This document shows positions 1 to 10,985 of a DNA stretch of 64,000 nucleotides, piece after piece; the stretch's first letter is position 1, and each line of letters opens with the position of its first letter. This DNA is from Magicicada septendecula (Eukaryota; Arthropoda; Insecta; Hemiptera; Cicadidae). The notes beneath the pieces were generated by a model. It made no database searches. It was not told the DNA's origin and saw only the letters and a list, made by a program, of their open reading frames with translations. Position numbers and translations under genes: made by a program. Where the stretch lies: assembly GCA_034769895.1 (NCBI GenBank), contig CM068373.1, positions 19,263,967 through 19,327,966 on the forward strand. The letters are read 5' to 3'.

Positions 1-1806
1 GAAACTAATAAATAAAGGCGAAATCTAACATAGCCAAAATGTTTGCCGAGATATTAATAATGACGTGTGCAAATTTGATGCAATATAATTAACAAATGTA
101 AGAGTTAATTAAAATAATTAAATAACTTCTGTAAAAATAGAGTTACAGTAAAGAGATTTTACTATGTTATAAAGATAATAATTTCTGACAAATTGTATAT
201 TTTAGATTTCACACAACTTGATTTGCAACCAAGTTATTGCAAAATTAAATAAGTACAGGATATCCTTAGCGACAAATTGGTTCCGCCGGATAATTATATA
301 TTAGATAATAATTCTATTCTCCGTCTGTGGGAACCAGACTTCATTCTCACGGACCAAGGGAATTCTAAATTTTATGTGGTAGGGAGAGTGTTTCGACCAA
401 TGAAATCATTTCAAGCAGCCCCGGCCAGTGCGGTGTTTTCTGGTGGAAAAATCACTCTTTTGCCAGTACTCACGAAGTTAAGACGTAGTCCTTCGATCGT
501 CTAGTAGCCCAAGTGGTGAAGTTCAACAAGAAGACTCTACGTGGTCAACACACACGCAATTACGAACACACTAAGTACAGATCATCTGTATAGCTCGTAA
601 TTGTTGTGTAAAGGCGAGATACTCTTCAGGACATCAACTAAGCTTATTGTGTACTACCAGTTAGTCATAAGCACGCAAGAGATCCACCCGACTTCAAGAC
701 CAGACTTCAAGAATACAGCAGAGAGGCCGTCTAAATTATTGGTGAACAGCTGACGAGCAGAGCGACCACTCGAACGAAACACACTCACACGCTGACGTGC
801 AACGTGCGAATCGACGAGGGACAGGAAGCACTTCAGCAGACAACAGCAGACGTTAAAATATTCACAAACAGCAAGGAAGCAGAGTGTTGCCGAATTTTGA
901 ACTCCACGACCGAATCCAGCAGTTCTAAGCAGATTACTTTCTCTAACCAAGGACTCGAATCGACGAGGGACAAATCGGGACGACATCCTCTTCAGTATCA
1001 GGAAAGCAAAATCCACTTATTTATTTTTCAGATCAAATTTTCTATTTTTCAATTAAAACATTGTAATTCAAATAATTCAGGTGCCAAACAAAAAGCAAAG
1101 ACTCTAGTAATTAAAAAGTAAATTCGTTGTGATAATCTGTATAGCAGTTTAAGGCTTTAGTAAGTTATAGTTAAGAAATAGAAGTAGTATAAAAGCGCTA
1201 TACAAATCTTAACTGCCAATCTAATCTTAGATCATACTGCAGTAGATCAGAAATAGAATCACTAGAAATGAAATAACGTGAACTAGACTGTCACGTCTAA
1301 TTTATTTTAATTAATTATTCTAATTAATTTCAGAGTTTTGTATTTTGTTTCATGAACACTTAGATTCAAATTAATTAAATAAATTTAATTAAATTCAAAT
1401 CAATTAATAAAGTCAAATTTAAATTGCAATTAACTCGCAAAGAACGAGTTCAGTTTCTTTCAACTATTAAACAATCGAAAAACATCGATTCATTGTATAG
1501 ACTATAAGAAAATTCATAAGATTATAACCATTCTATTCTTATGTGTTGTTGGTGTAATAAACAACGTTTTATTACCCCATATAACAGTGTTTTATTGTTG
1601 TATGATAAAGCCTACCAGTCTCACAAAACTCTCCCCCTTTAAAGTAACCCATTATGTGTGTTGTTGTAATAATTTGAGATTACTAGCTTGCGAACTTCAA
1701 ATCCAAAATCCACACGCCCTAGTCGGAAGAATCTGCAAGATCAGACAGCAGGTGGGTACTCACACACAACATTACATTACAATAACGCATAGTAGTGTAG
1801 TTATAA
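1..1806 (+). repeat. 5' LTR, left end outside the window
   Basis: Matches 4684-6489 base for base apart from about twelve substitutions. It contains a TATA box at 1188-1195 and an AATAAA signal at 1556-1561. The repeat ends at ttataa (1801-1806), directly before the primer-binding-like site. Frames inside it, for example one starting from TTG at 277, look fortuitous: they lack an ATG and resemble no protein I know. Confidence 0.9.
1188..1195 (+). promoter_or_regulatory. TATA box of the 5' LTR
   Basis: TATAAAAG followed by cgctatac. The identical box lies at 5871-5878 in the 3' LTR. It is the expected core promoter for the genomic RNA, with the AATAAA at 1556 downstream as the polyadenylation signal. 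Confidence 0.6.
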
Positions 1807-1807
1807 A

Positions 1808-1834
1808 TGGCGCTCCAATCTCGTGGGGCTCGAG
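1808..1834 (+). other. Primer-binding-like site, possibly tRNA-Lys
   Basis: It starts with TGGCGC two bases after the LTR and ends CGTGGGGCTCGAG. The site complementary to animal tRNA-Lys is TGGCGC-CCAA-CGTGGGGCTCGA, so both ends match but about four extra bases sit in the middle. Either the primer is another tRNA, or the site has a small insertion. The position directly after the LTR is the strongest argument. Confidence 0.5.
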
Positions 1835-2038
1835 AAAATTAATTAAAATCAATTTAAATTTAATTTTCACTTTAAAACAATCTTTGCTGTTTTAACTCGT
1901 AAAACAGCTGGCGTCCAACATAAATAATCCCCAAAGAGTTTTGTGACTGGTGTGTGTACAACAGTAAAGTTATTGTGTGTATTTGAAACTGTTCTGTGTA
2001 TTTTAAATTGCTATATTTGATATTGTTGTGTATTTAAA

Positions 2039-3607
2039 ATGGATATGGATAAAATACTTAAACAAATACAACAAATGAACGAAAATATTAACGCGAAATT
2101 CGAGAAAACAAATGCCGAATTAACCGCTAATATGAACGCGAAATTTGAACAAATAACAGCTAATGCTGATATAAATATCGCAGAATTAAAATCTAAAATC
2201 GAGGCACAAAAAGTTAGTCTAACCGAAGCATTAGAACAAAGTAACGCTTACATAAACGCCGAGATTAAGCAAAGTAATAAAGAAAGTAGTAAGGAATTAA
2301 CTGCGAAAATAGACGAAATCGCGGAAAGCAATAAAAAAATCGAAGAGAGTAATAAAGAGCTAACTGTGAAAGTCGCGGAAATCGCTGAAAGAGTAAATAC
2401 GGTCGATACTAAAATCAATGAACGGTTTAAGGTTTTTGAGACCACTATGCAAAAATCGTTTATTGAACAAGTAACACGTATGGAGGGCCGGTTCAAGGAT
2501 CACATAAGCCGTTGTGAAAAGCAAACATTAGAGGTTTCCAGGAAGGTCGAATCCCTAGAGGTAAAAATTCACGCGGACGTGACCGAAACGCAACGACGAG
2601 TAGATAAATTAGACGCTTCAATTGTAGAGACGCGATCTAACATTGACTCTAATAAAGAGAGTGTTTTACAAACGTTAAGCGACGAGATTTTGAAAGTACG
2701 ACAGGAGGTACGAAGGAGGTCTGCTCCAAATATTTTGGTACAAGGTCCTGTCGATGAGAAAAATCGCGTGTATTTTACGGGGGAAAATAACGAAAACCCC
2801 ATTGAATTTTTATTAGCGTGTGAGAGTGAAATGGCTAGAGTAGGTTCCCGACTAGAAGATCAAGACAAAATACAGTGGGTGGTTAACGCGATGCGTGATT
2901 CGGCGCGTAAGTGGTATAACATTGTACGCGATAGAGTGTCCACATACGCGGAGTTCAAACAAAAATTTGAAAGCCGGTACTGGAACTCGCATACCCAACG
3001 ACTTCTGCGCAATGAACTGGAATATGGCCGTTTTGATAAGAAAATGGGTATTACCGCCGAAAATTATATAATCCAGCAGGTCGAACGCGCGAAGCATTTA
3101 ACCCCAGCATTTGCGGAGATTGACATAGTCACCAAGCTTGCCTACCATTTTAATCATAACATTAGAGTAGCTGTATTCACGCAGGGTATTCGCACGGTAG
3201 ACGAACTCCTTATTCTAGTGTCCCAAAGTGAGACGGTTTTTGATTTTGGTGGGTGGCGTTATAATCCCGATTTTCGCCGAAATAATGAAGGGCAGAATAC
3301 GCGAGAACAATACCAGCAACCCGACCAGAGACCGAGTACTAGTTCTACTCCACCCCAAACATCGTCAAAACCCCCAGATAAGACCTTTGAATACAAAGGC
3401 AAACAAAATATTGCTAGATCAAAAGGGCAATATAAGGGTAACGACGGGGCCCCGATTAGAGCTATGCAAACGGTTGAGATAGCTAGAACCGATACAATAG
3501 AGCAAGACAGCGATACTCCTAGTAATAAAGACACCAACGAGAGGAGAAAGAATCGTAAGTTTCCAAAAAACTTGGAAACGGGCGCCTCCAGGGGGGAAGC
3601 GCCATAA
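2039..3607 (+). CDS. gag: Gag polyprotein of LTR retrotransposon
   Basis: A 522-residue intact reading frame with an ATG about 230 bases after the primer site. Residues ~1-230 form a long charged coiled coil rich in N, K, E and S with heptad-like repeats (for example SNKKIEESNKELTVKV). Residues ~235-410 look like a retrotransposon Gag/capsid domain: a YFTGENNENPIEFL start, a W at DKIQWVVNAM, ARKWYN, and an FKQKFESRYW segment, as in Ty3/Gypsy Gag. The tail is Q/P/S/T-rich then basic, with no CCHC zinc knuckle. Gag would assemble cytoplasmic particles and package RNA. The final codons overlap a second frame through a -1 frameshift signal at 3565-3603. The intact frame fits the young age given by the LTRs. 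Confidence 0.85.
   Translation: MDMDKILKQIQQMNENINAKFEKTNAELTANMNAKFEQITANADINIAELKSKIEAQKVSLTEALEQSNAYINAEIKQSNKESSKELTAKIDEIAESNKKIEESNKELTVKVAEIAERVNTVDTKINERFKVFETTMQKSFIEQVTRMEGRFKDHISRCEKQTLEVSRKVESLEVKIHADVTETQRRVDKLDASIVETRSNIDSNKESVLQTLSDEILKVRQEVRRRSAPNILVQGPVDEKNRVYFTGENNENPIEFLLACESEMARVGSRLEDQDKIQWVVNAMRDSARKWYNIVRDRVSTYAEFKQKFESRYWNSHTQRLLRNELEYGRFDKKMGITAENYIIQQVERAKHLTPAFAEIDIVTKLAYHFNHNIRVAVFTQGIRTVDELLILVSQSETVFDFGGWRYNPDFRRNNEGQNTREQYQQPDQRPSTSSTPPQTSSKPPDKTFEYKGKQNIARSKGQYKGNDGAPIRAMQTVEIARTDTIEQDSDTPSNKDTNERRKNRKFPKNLETGASRGEAP
3565..3603 (+). promoter_or_regulatory. Predicted -1 ribosomal frameshift signal
   Basis: The heptamer A AAA AAC (3565-3571) lies in exactly the X XXY YYZ register of the gag frame (codons cca-aaa-aac). 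After a 9-base spacer comes a possible stem-loop at 3581-3603: GGCGC pairs with GCGCC, and an inner TCC pairs with GGA. The frame entered after slipping is open from 3559 to the stop at 3951. Heptamer, spacer, stem and open -1 frame together are the classic gag-pol arrangement; function is inferred. Confidence 0.7.
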
Positions 3608-3951
3608 ATTATGCCAAAACCTATCGCAATAAAGTAGGTAAAAATAGGAAAAATGCTAGGTTTAAGAAAAGTGAATTTTATACAGAAATTTGTACGCCAG
3701 TTGACAAAGTATTTCAACCGGAAGGTAAGGAAACGTGGTTGCCCGTTAACACAATGCAACAATGGGGACCGACAAAAGTACATCCGGCAGAGCAGGAAAG
3801 TGACGACGACGTTCCCACACAGTCAGCGTGGGAAGACGTAGACGAAGAATCCGGTGACGAAAATGACCGATGGTTAACGAAGTACTGTCGAACCGTTCGT
3901 AAAAAGGGTTACGAAATATTACAGTTAAAAGATAACGTAATTGTATTATAA
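3572..3951 (+). CDS. -1 frame extension of Gag, pol remnant
   Basis: An open frame without its own early ATG, positioned to be translated by -1 frameshifting from gag. It is about 126 codons long: a basic N-terminal part (RNKVGKNRKNARFKKS), a central stretch with LPVNTMQQWGP, an acidic cluster (ESDDDVPTQSAWEDVDEES) and a basic/hydrophobic tail. There is no DTG/DSG protease, YxDD or integrase signature. It is best explained as the two ends of pol joined by a large internal deletion, but I recognise no domain. An ATG-started version would begin at 3754 (codons MQQW). Confidence 0.5.
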
Positions 3952-4456
3952 TAATTAAAATTAAAATAAGTAATTTGTGTTTGATAATATTATTAATAAT
4001 AATTATAGGTAACTTGTGTATTAATAATAATGTTTTTCTATAGCGGTAAATAATAAGCGTATACAACTGAGTGAACGAGCTCACGGCAGGAAATAATTAC
4101 GTCACGCGATAACAACTACCTGACCCACAATTGAAACTAGGTCAAGCAATTAGACGCGCGCCCGGCGATAACGGTTTTAAATGCTGTCAGCAAATTCTTT
4201 TGTACGTGTGCCATTGTTTATAAACAAAGGGTACTACTCATTTTAAAAACATAATACGCAGTAAGTTGCGAATATGATAGTTTAATACATGTATTTAGAG
4301 TTAAATTGTATATAATGCAATAACATTAACACTTGTGTACGTGTCTTCAGAATAAGTAATACAATGTATAGTTAATAAGAATAATGATTACAGAATATGT
4401 GTGTAATGATTAAGAAAAAAAAAAATAACTGTAATTATTACATTCATTTTTTTTTT
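3952..4456 (+). other. Non-coding stretch between the pol remnant and the 3' LTR
   Basis: AT-rich, with stop codons in all frames and short A and T runs near 4410-4460. No recognised signal apart from the polypurine tract that follows. In a complete element this part might have held env or untranslated sequence. Confidence 0.5.
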
Positions 4457-4464
4457 AAAGCGGG
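4457..4464 (+). other. Polypurine tract
   Basis: AAAGCGGG directly before TGTGGGAATATA, the likely first bases of the 3' LTR. It is mostly purine and correctly placed to prime plus-strand DNA. It is short and contains one C, so the exact boundary is uncertain. Confidence 0.5.
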
Positions 4465-6483
4465 TGTGGGAATATATAACGGAACCAAATATTAACTATT
4501 TGGGGTTATATGTTTACCGCATACTGAAACCATATTTAAATAAAAATAGAACAGTTAAAACTCCATTTGAATGTAGCGCATTGAAAATAATGCTGTGTAA
4601 AGCAACGCACACGTGGTCATTATGTAATCAGTTCGCTGTACAAGGAAGCGACCACACCCAAACTGTTAATTATTAATATCTCGGAAACTAATAAATAAAG
4701 GCGAAATCTAACATAGCCAAAATGTTTGCCGAGATATTAATAATGACGTGTGCAAATTTGATGCAATATAATTAGCAAATGTAAGAGTTAATTAAAATAA
4801 TTAAATAACTTCTGTAAAAATAGAGTTACAGTAAAGAGATTTTACTATGTTATAAAGATAATAATTTCTGACAAAATGTATATTTTAGATTTCACACAAC
4901 TTGATTTGCAACCAAGTTATTGCAAAATTAAATAAGTACAGGATATCCTTAGCGACAAATTGGTTCCGCCGGATAATTATATATTAGATAATAATTCTAT
5001 TCTCCGTCTGTGGGAACCAGACTTCATTCTCACGGACCAAGGGAATTCTAAATTTTATGTGGTAGGGAGAGTGTTTCGACCAATGAAATCATTTCAAGCA
5101 GCCCCGGCCAGTGCGGTGTTTTCTGGTGGAAAAATCACTCTTTTGCCAGTACTCACGAAGTTAAGACGTAGTCCTTCGATCGTCTAGTAGCCCAAGTGGT
5201 GAAGTTCAACAAGAAGACTCTACGTGGTCAACACACACCCAATTACGAACACACTAAGTACAGATCATCTGTATAGCTCGTAATTGTTGTGTAAAGGCGA
5301 GATACTCTTCAGGACATCAACTAAGCTTATTGTGTACTACCAGTTAGTCATAAGCACGCAAGAGATCCACCCGACTTCAAGACCAGACTTCAAGAATACA
5401 GCAGAGAGGCCGTCTAAATTATTGGTGAACAGCTGACGAGCAGAGCGACCACTCGAACGAAGCACACACACACGCTGACGTGCAACGTGCGAATCGACGA
5501 GGGACAGGAAGCACTTCAGCAGACAACAGCAGACGTTAAAATATTCACAAACAGCAAGGAAGCAGAGTGTTGCCGAATTTTGAACTCCACGACCGAATCC
5601 AGCAGTTCTAAGCAGATTACTTTCTCTAACCAAGGACTCGAATCGACGAGGGACAAATCGGGACGACATCCTCTTCAGTATCAGGAAAGCAAAATCCACT
5701 TATTTATTTTTCAGATCAAATTTTCTATTTTTCAATTAAAACATTGTAATTCAAATAATTCAGGTGCCAAACAAAAAGCAAAGACTCTAGTAATTAAAAA
5801 GTAAATTCGTTGTGATAATCTGTATAGCAGTTTAAGGTTTTAGTAAGTTATAGTTAAGAAATAGAAGTAGTATAAAAGCGCTATACAAATCTTAACTGCC
5901 AATCTAATCTTAGATCATACTGCAGTAGATCAGAAATAGAATCACTAGAAATGAAATAACGTGAACTAGACTGTCACGTCTAATATATTTTAATTAATTA
6001 TTCTAATTAATTTCAGAGTTTTGTATTTTGTTTCATGAACACTTAGATTAAAATTAATTAAATAAATTTAATTAAATTAAAATCAATTAATAAAGTAAAA
6101 TTTAAATTGCAATTAACTCGCAAAGAACGAGTTCAGTTTCTTTCAAGTATTAAACAATCGAAAAACATCGATTCATTGTATAGACTATAAGAAAATTCAT
6201 AAGATTATAACCATTCTATTCTTGTGTGTTGTTGGTGTAATAAACAACGTTTTATTACCCCATATAACAGTGTTTTATTGTTGTATGATAAAGCCTACCA
6301 GTCTCACAAAACTCTCCCCCTTTAAAGTAACCCATTATGTGTGTTGTTGTAATAATTTGAGATTACTAGCTTGCGAACTTCAAATCCAAAATCCACACGC
6401 CCTAGTCGGAAGAATCTGCAAGATCAGACAGCAGGTGGGTACTCACACACAACATTACATTACAATAACGCATAGTAGTGTAG

Positions 6484-6489
<6 letters not shown>
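4465..6489 (+). repeat. 3' LTR, complete
   Basis: A ~2025-bp LTR if it starts at the TG after the polypurine tract. From 4684 on it is visibly the same sequence as the 5' LTR. It has TATA at 5871-5878 and AATAAA near 6239. A 14-bp perfect inverted repeat (4671-4684 and 4729-4742) could form a hairpin with a 44-base loop inside it. The right end runs into a (TA)n tract, so no target-site duplication can be read. Confidence 0.8.

Positions 6490-6515
<26 letters not shown>
6489..6515. repeat. (TA)n microsatellite
   Basis: Uninterrupted AT alternation directly abutting the 3' LTR end. Absent at the corresponding point of the 5' LTR, so it is flanking DNA, possibly the insertion target. Confidence 0.9.
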
Positions 6516-6517
<2 letters not shown>

Positions 6518-6518
<1 letters not shown>

Positions 6519-7460
6519 CAGTACGTATATGCAACAGTACGTATGTGTATGGTACTGTGCATTGCACAATTAGTTAAGATAATTTATGTAAATTAAAATA
6601 AATAATCAATATTGTCAGTAGTATAATAATTCAGATAGAAAGCTGTAAAGGGGAACAACGAATTTGCCTGCTTGAACAGGAAAGTCACGCCACACACACG
6701 TGTGTGAGTGCGGCCAGTTAATACCTGCAAGGCGTCACCCCTAAATAAACGTTAATCAATAAATAAATTATTTAAATTGTGATAAGTGTGTGTAAAATAT
6801 CACAAAACAAAATACGCCACAGTGTGAATAATATAAAGATGCACGCGTATACAAAAGATTGTGCGAAAACAATAAAAAGTGTAAATACAGTGCAAATAAA
6901 TGTAAATAAAACCTATAATAATTAAGATAGAGAAAAGCGGTTAACACACAGTTGTACATATACAAATTACTGACCAGGTGAATATCGGGTAACTTGCAAA
7001 AGACTTCGCATGTTGCGAAGACCAGTGAAATAAATGTGTAAATAATCGTGTTTATAAAGGGGACGCTACGACAGACTGATTCATACAGAGAATTGTCGAG
7101 ACATGATTTTTTCGCCCAAGAGTATAAATACGCGAGACACACCAGCCTTTTTCTCTTTCTCGTTCAACCAGAGCGGCAGGCGGAGGCTATGCCCGACAAC
7201 TTCATCACTTTCGTGAGATCACCGCTGCAGCCAGAGGGAGACGAGGGAGCATCCAAATACATGGTATAGATTCCAAACGTACGGTACGAGTCATCGGACT
7301 ACCGAGAGGATCCGGAGGATGGGGAGCGGACTCCAGGACTACACCGAGTACGGAGGAGCAACCAGGATCAAGGACTCAGGACCAGAAGAGGATACGCTGA
7401 GAAATTACCACCACGATTAACGTGAAATAAATCCATGTACTCATCAAAAACAAAAGACTC
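6518..7460 (+). other. LTR-like promoter region of an unidentified retroelement
   Basis: The stretch has a good TATA box (TATAAATA, 7123-7130) followed by a pyrimidine-rich start region (ctttttctctttctcg) and a GC-richer leader with AATAAA at 7426. This is the usual look of an LTR U3-R-U5 or retroelement leader. I see no second copy in the window and no protein. One weak tRNA-Lys-like primer match lies at 8032-8047. The assignment is an inference from composition. Confidence 0.35.
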
Positions 7461-8205
7461 AATTAAAGACAATAAAACAATGTAAAAGAAAGACAATATA
7501 ATTTCAAAAAGTGAAATTAATAATTTTTAAATGTAACTGTTTATTGTATAGTAATTTATAGTAATATTTGAATTTATGAAAGTATATTTTTGAAATGATA
7601 ATTTAACGAAGATATTTAAATTAATTTTGAAAGTAAATAGTATTTTTTTTAAAGTAATTGATATGTCATAAATAAGAGATGCATATGCAATAATAATAAT
7701 TTAAAAAGAAAAATTAAAGAATTTAATAAAAATTAAAGAAATTGAGCAAGTTGAGAGCAATATTATACCATAATCAATGTTATTTATAGTTATAAGTTTG
7801 TATTTTATGTTTATATGCTTAATATGAGATATTACTTGTATTTTATTAACAGGTATGTGTACTACAAATACACACATGCAAATACTAATGACGTTTTAAC
7901 TCGCAATATTTTTGAAATTTTTAATTATTAAATGTTTTAAAGATTCTAAATAATTCACGTTGTTATTATTATTACGATTACACCCGTTGTAAATTTATAA
8001 CGTAAGTATCGTTGCAAATAAATTGTGCTACCAAACGTGTGGCTCGTTAACGATATAGACAAATCGTTATAAATTAAATGCCCCACGTTGGCCTACTTGA
8101 TAACATAAAGTCATAAAACATTTCAAGTTGCAGGAGTACAATTTTCAATCTTTTATAATGTCAAAACCTGTTATTCATCCCTACTTCAAAAATTTTTATA
8201 TTATT
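7461..8205. other. AT-rich stretch with one inverted repeat
   Basis: No coding potential seen. At 8032-8093 an imperfect palindrome pairs CCAAACGTGTGGC with GCCCCACGTTGG, and an inner AACGAT..ATCGTT. Both outer arms resemble part of the tRNA-Lys primer-site complement. Confidence 0.5.
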
Positions 8206-8222
8206 TTGACCATAAAATAACA

Positions 8223-8493
8223 GGAGCGGTCGTGGCGTAGTGGCTAGTGTGTGGCGGTACTACGCTGTCAGCGCGGGTTCGACTCCCGCCGGAGCCATCT
8301 GATTTAGATACGACCGTTCCCCCTCACAAGGCGATGGCAAACCAGTGAGATGTATCCTGCCTAGTATAAACTCTCCCCAACTATGTCGTTCAGATCCGGC
8401 GTTGAACTGTAGGTCCCATACACCTGTAACATACGCACCACGGGTTTATGCGGGGAGGGCACAAACCAGTCGAAAGTCTGAAGGACCCCATAA
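8223..8493 (+). mobile_element. tRNA-derived SINE with target-site duplication
   Basis: The 5' part looks like a tRNA gene: an A-box-like TGGCGTAGTGG (8233-8243) and a B box GGTTCGACTCC (8276-8286), the internal RNA polymerase III promoter. A tRNA-unrelated body of ~195 bp follows. An 11-bp direct repeat TTGACCATAAA flanks the unit at 8206-8216 and 8494-8504, marking reverse-transcribed insertion. The acceptor ends do not pair as in a functional tRNA. It has no long A tail and ends ccccataa. Its partner LINE cannot be told from this copy. Confidence 0.8.
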
Positions 8494-8504
8494 TTGACCA
8501 TAAA

Positions 8505-9217
8505 GATGTTCAACAATTTATTGAACTTTACAACGTCGTATTTTTGTTAGTAATTGACGTCAATGGCCTGTTTTTTTTGTCTGTACACTTCATAATTGTT
8601 AAAACAAAGTTATGTACGTTTGTAGAATGAGGTTCGCGCGGCAGAATTAGTTTGCCAGTAACTAACTGTGTTGAATATTGGTTAACCAAACACGACGCTT
8701 TGCCGCTGTTAAGCAACTAACGGATTTAACTGTTTTGTTTTAAGGGAATAAAGCGAGTAAGGCTCATTGTATTGCCAATTATGAAATCTGTAATGGTGGT
8801 TTAGACGTAAAGAAAATCATGTGTGCGTGTGTGGAGGGAGTGGTGTACTTTTGTGTACAATCAAGCAGCACACACATTAGTGTAACAGATAATAATATCA
8901 CATGTTTAACAGTAAATACTCGATATCGCCTACAGTAAATCATCTATTTGTCATCTATAACACAAAACACTAATCACAGATGTCCGCACAATGGTCACTT
9001 AGACTAAACGTACACTGAATAGCAGTCTTAAACTGACTGATAGCCGCTTGTGAATCCTGTGTTTGTTCCCCCCCCCGCGATTGCGACATGAAGCTACTAC
9101 CACTTTCTGAATGACGCGTCAAGAATAATCGCGTTGTTTAAGGTTCCTAGAAAAGGCTCCTGGAAGATTCTGTACTACGTCATTGCTTACCTTGTACACA
9201 CCGCCGTGGACCAAATG
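8505..9217. other. No recognisable feature
   Basis: Mixed composition, short open frames only, and a short C run near 9069. I see no repeat family, gene or RNA. Confidence 0.5.
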
Positions 9218-9225
9218 ATCTAGAC

Positions 9226-9961
9226 CAGTGGTTCCCAAAGTGGGGTCCGCGGCAATGTTTCAGGCGGTCAGCCGGCACTTTAAAGAAAAATTGGAATATA
9301 CTGTAATTTTCTCTGATTTTTTATGGTCTAAAATCTAAATTTTAGAATCTTAAAACAATTAGTGGAAGATTCCAGTATTTGTTTTGGCAAACTAATTGTA
9401 AAAATAATTTCAAATTAATGGCTTTAATAATGTCTTTAAATTGTGTCGCGTAGTAGATCTGTTTGCCAGCCGAACTGACTAGAGCGCCGCATCAACGCAG
9501 AACTGATCGCGCTGTTTTAGTCCGCGTATAAGCACTGTATCTAAGCATAACGTTTTTCCGTGTAGTTGGTTTTACGCCTAAGTATCTGGACACGTGTGGC
9601 TGGAAAGATAGAGCCGATGTTGGCAAAGTGTGGCTCGAAAGGTAGAGCCGAGGTTGGCAAAGTTAAGAAATAATCTTGATGTCGAGAGTGACTTAATATT
9701 GAAGTTACGGACATTAAACCTAATATTGCAAAGCTAATTGTTCAAAAGCAGCTTCATTGTTCACATTAAACTGTTTTGACGTCATTAATATTATAATTTT
9801 ATAATAATAATTAAGTTAAGAGATTTTTGATTTTAATACATTTTAATTAAAACATAGTTTGTATCATATTAAATATTTGTTTTATTTCATAACTCAGACG
9901 GGGTCTGTGAAATTTTTAATTTTTTGGCGGATCCGCGGACTGAAAAGTTTGGGAGCCACTG
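9226..9961. mobile_element. hAT-like non-autonomous DNA transposon
   Basis: The ends form an imperfect terminal inverted repeat: CAGTGGTTCCCAAAGTGGGG at the left and, on the other strand, CAGTGGCTCCCAAACTTTTC at the right. CAGTGGTTCCCAAA is a typical hAT end. The flanks ATCTAGAC (9218-9225) and ACTTACAC (9962-9969) agree at 5 of 8 positions, as expected for an old 8-bp duplication. The ~736-bp interior has no transposase. It contains a 34-bp tandem duplication starting at 9594 and 9628. Confidence 0.75.
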
Positions 9962-10035
9962 ACTTACACACCACACACGATACCTATCGAAAACCTAATA
10001 TATAGACAGTTTGTAAGCGGTTTACACGTAAGGGG

Positions 10036-10038
<3 letters not shown>

Positions 10039-10079
<41 letters not shown>
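10039..10079. repeat. (TG)n microsatellite
   Basis: About 20 uninterrupted TG units. Confidence 0.95.
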
Positions 10080-10080
<1 letters not shown>

Positions 10081-10686
10081 GGCTGAGTGGTGCTGCTTTT
10101 GTGTTTTTCTGTAAATTAAATGTATAATTCCGCATTGTTCAGGGAATTGTTCTCTGAGCCGTCAAAGAGGATATTATTTTATTTTTTTCTTTAAGTTTGC
10201 ACTTGAAGAGATTTTCGTTGCTTTCCTCGTCATTAACTGCTTTGTTTACATTAGGTTAACCCCAGCTAACAAACACAACTTCCTTCGGGAATTATCCAAC
10301 TAATACGCATTGCATTGTACAATACAAAGAGCACTTCCTAAAATTTAATTTAATAAATTTTATCATTATAATTTTATGTGATGAAATTTAATGACTTTAC
10401 TTTTATAAGACACTCGTAATGTTGTGTGCTTGGCGCTGTTTTATATTATTTTTAAAGTTAATTTCAGACTCAACTTTTATTTCGCAGATCGTCAAATTAT
10501 TATAAAAAAAAAAAACTGTATGTGACAATGTACAACGTTGTCATACTACTAGAATTATATTGATCTATTATAATTGTAGCATACATGCTTTAAATTATTT
10601 TGTTGTTTTATATTCTGTTAACAAAGGGTCACGTAAACTCATGTGCATTACGCGAGTTCCTAATTTGACTATCAAACCGGTTCGAA
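10080..10686. other. No recognisable feature
   Basis: AT-rich single-copy-looking DNA with only short frames. Confidence 0.5.
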
Positions 10687-10748
10687 CATAAATTTCAAGG
10701 TTTTTAAAAATATATAAACACTTGGTAGGTTTCACAGTTTTTATTTAA

Positions 10749-10790
10749 CTCTGACAGCTGTTTCAGCTTATCAAGCTATTGTCAAAGAGA
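10749..10790 (-). ncRNA. Decayed hammerhead ribozyme, left arm
   Basis: On the minus strand, UUGACAA replaces the core CUGANGA. It is followed by a 5-bp stem II (AGCUU GAU AAGCU), GAAA, the palindrome ACAGCUGU as stem III, a GUC cleavage triplet, and a 4-bp stem I (CUCU/AGAG). The changed core bases (C3 to U, G8 to A) should abolish cleavage. Confidence 0.5.
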
Positions 10791-10985
10791 TCAGTGAACA
10801 ACTAAAGAAAGGATGTTAGGGTAGTGAACATCTGTTTAGAGCGTGTATCCGGACATGTGTGGGGTGTGATGATGGAAGGGGTGTTAGAGAAGCTGGGCAA
10901 TTGTCTGTAAAAACTAAATATAATCTGAACGCAAAATATAAAAATTAACTAACTAAATAACAGATTTTGTTTAGTTGTTCACTGA

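Larger units (their letters stand above)
1..6489 (+). mobile_element. Non-autonomous LTR retrotransposon with Gag only
   Basis: Two long direct repeats (1-1806 and 4684-6489, offset 4683) flank a ~2.65-kb internal region holding a primer-binding-like site, one gag gene, a short second frame and a polypurine tract. By eye the LTRs differ at about a dozen positions over 1.8 kb (roughly 99% identity), so insertion was recent. No protease, reverse transcriptase, RNase H or integrase motif is present between gag (ends 3607) and the 3' LTR (starts ~4465), so the copy cannot retrotranspose by itself. The 5' LTR is cut by the window edge by about 219 bp if the 3' LTR really starts at 4465. The Gag type suggests the Ty3/Gypsy group (inference). 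Confidence 0.85.

Noticed and set aside
277-504. Open frame in the 5' LTR, repeated at 4960-5187
   Set aside because: Starts from TTG, resembles no protein, and is conserved only because the LTRs are near identical. The same holds for frames at 654-1121 and 5337-5804.
8223-8297. Functional tRNA gene
   Set aside because: A and B boxes are present, but acceptor ends do not pair and a SINE body with target duplication follows.
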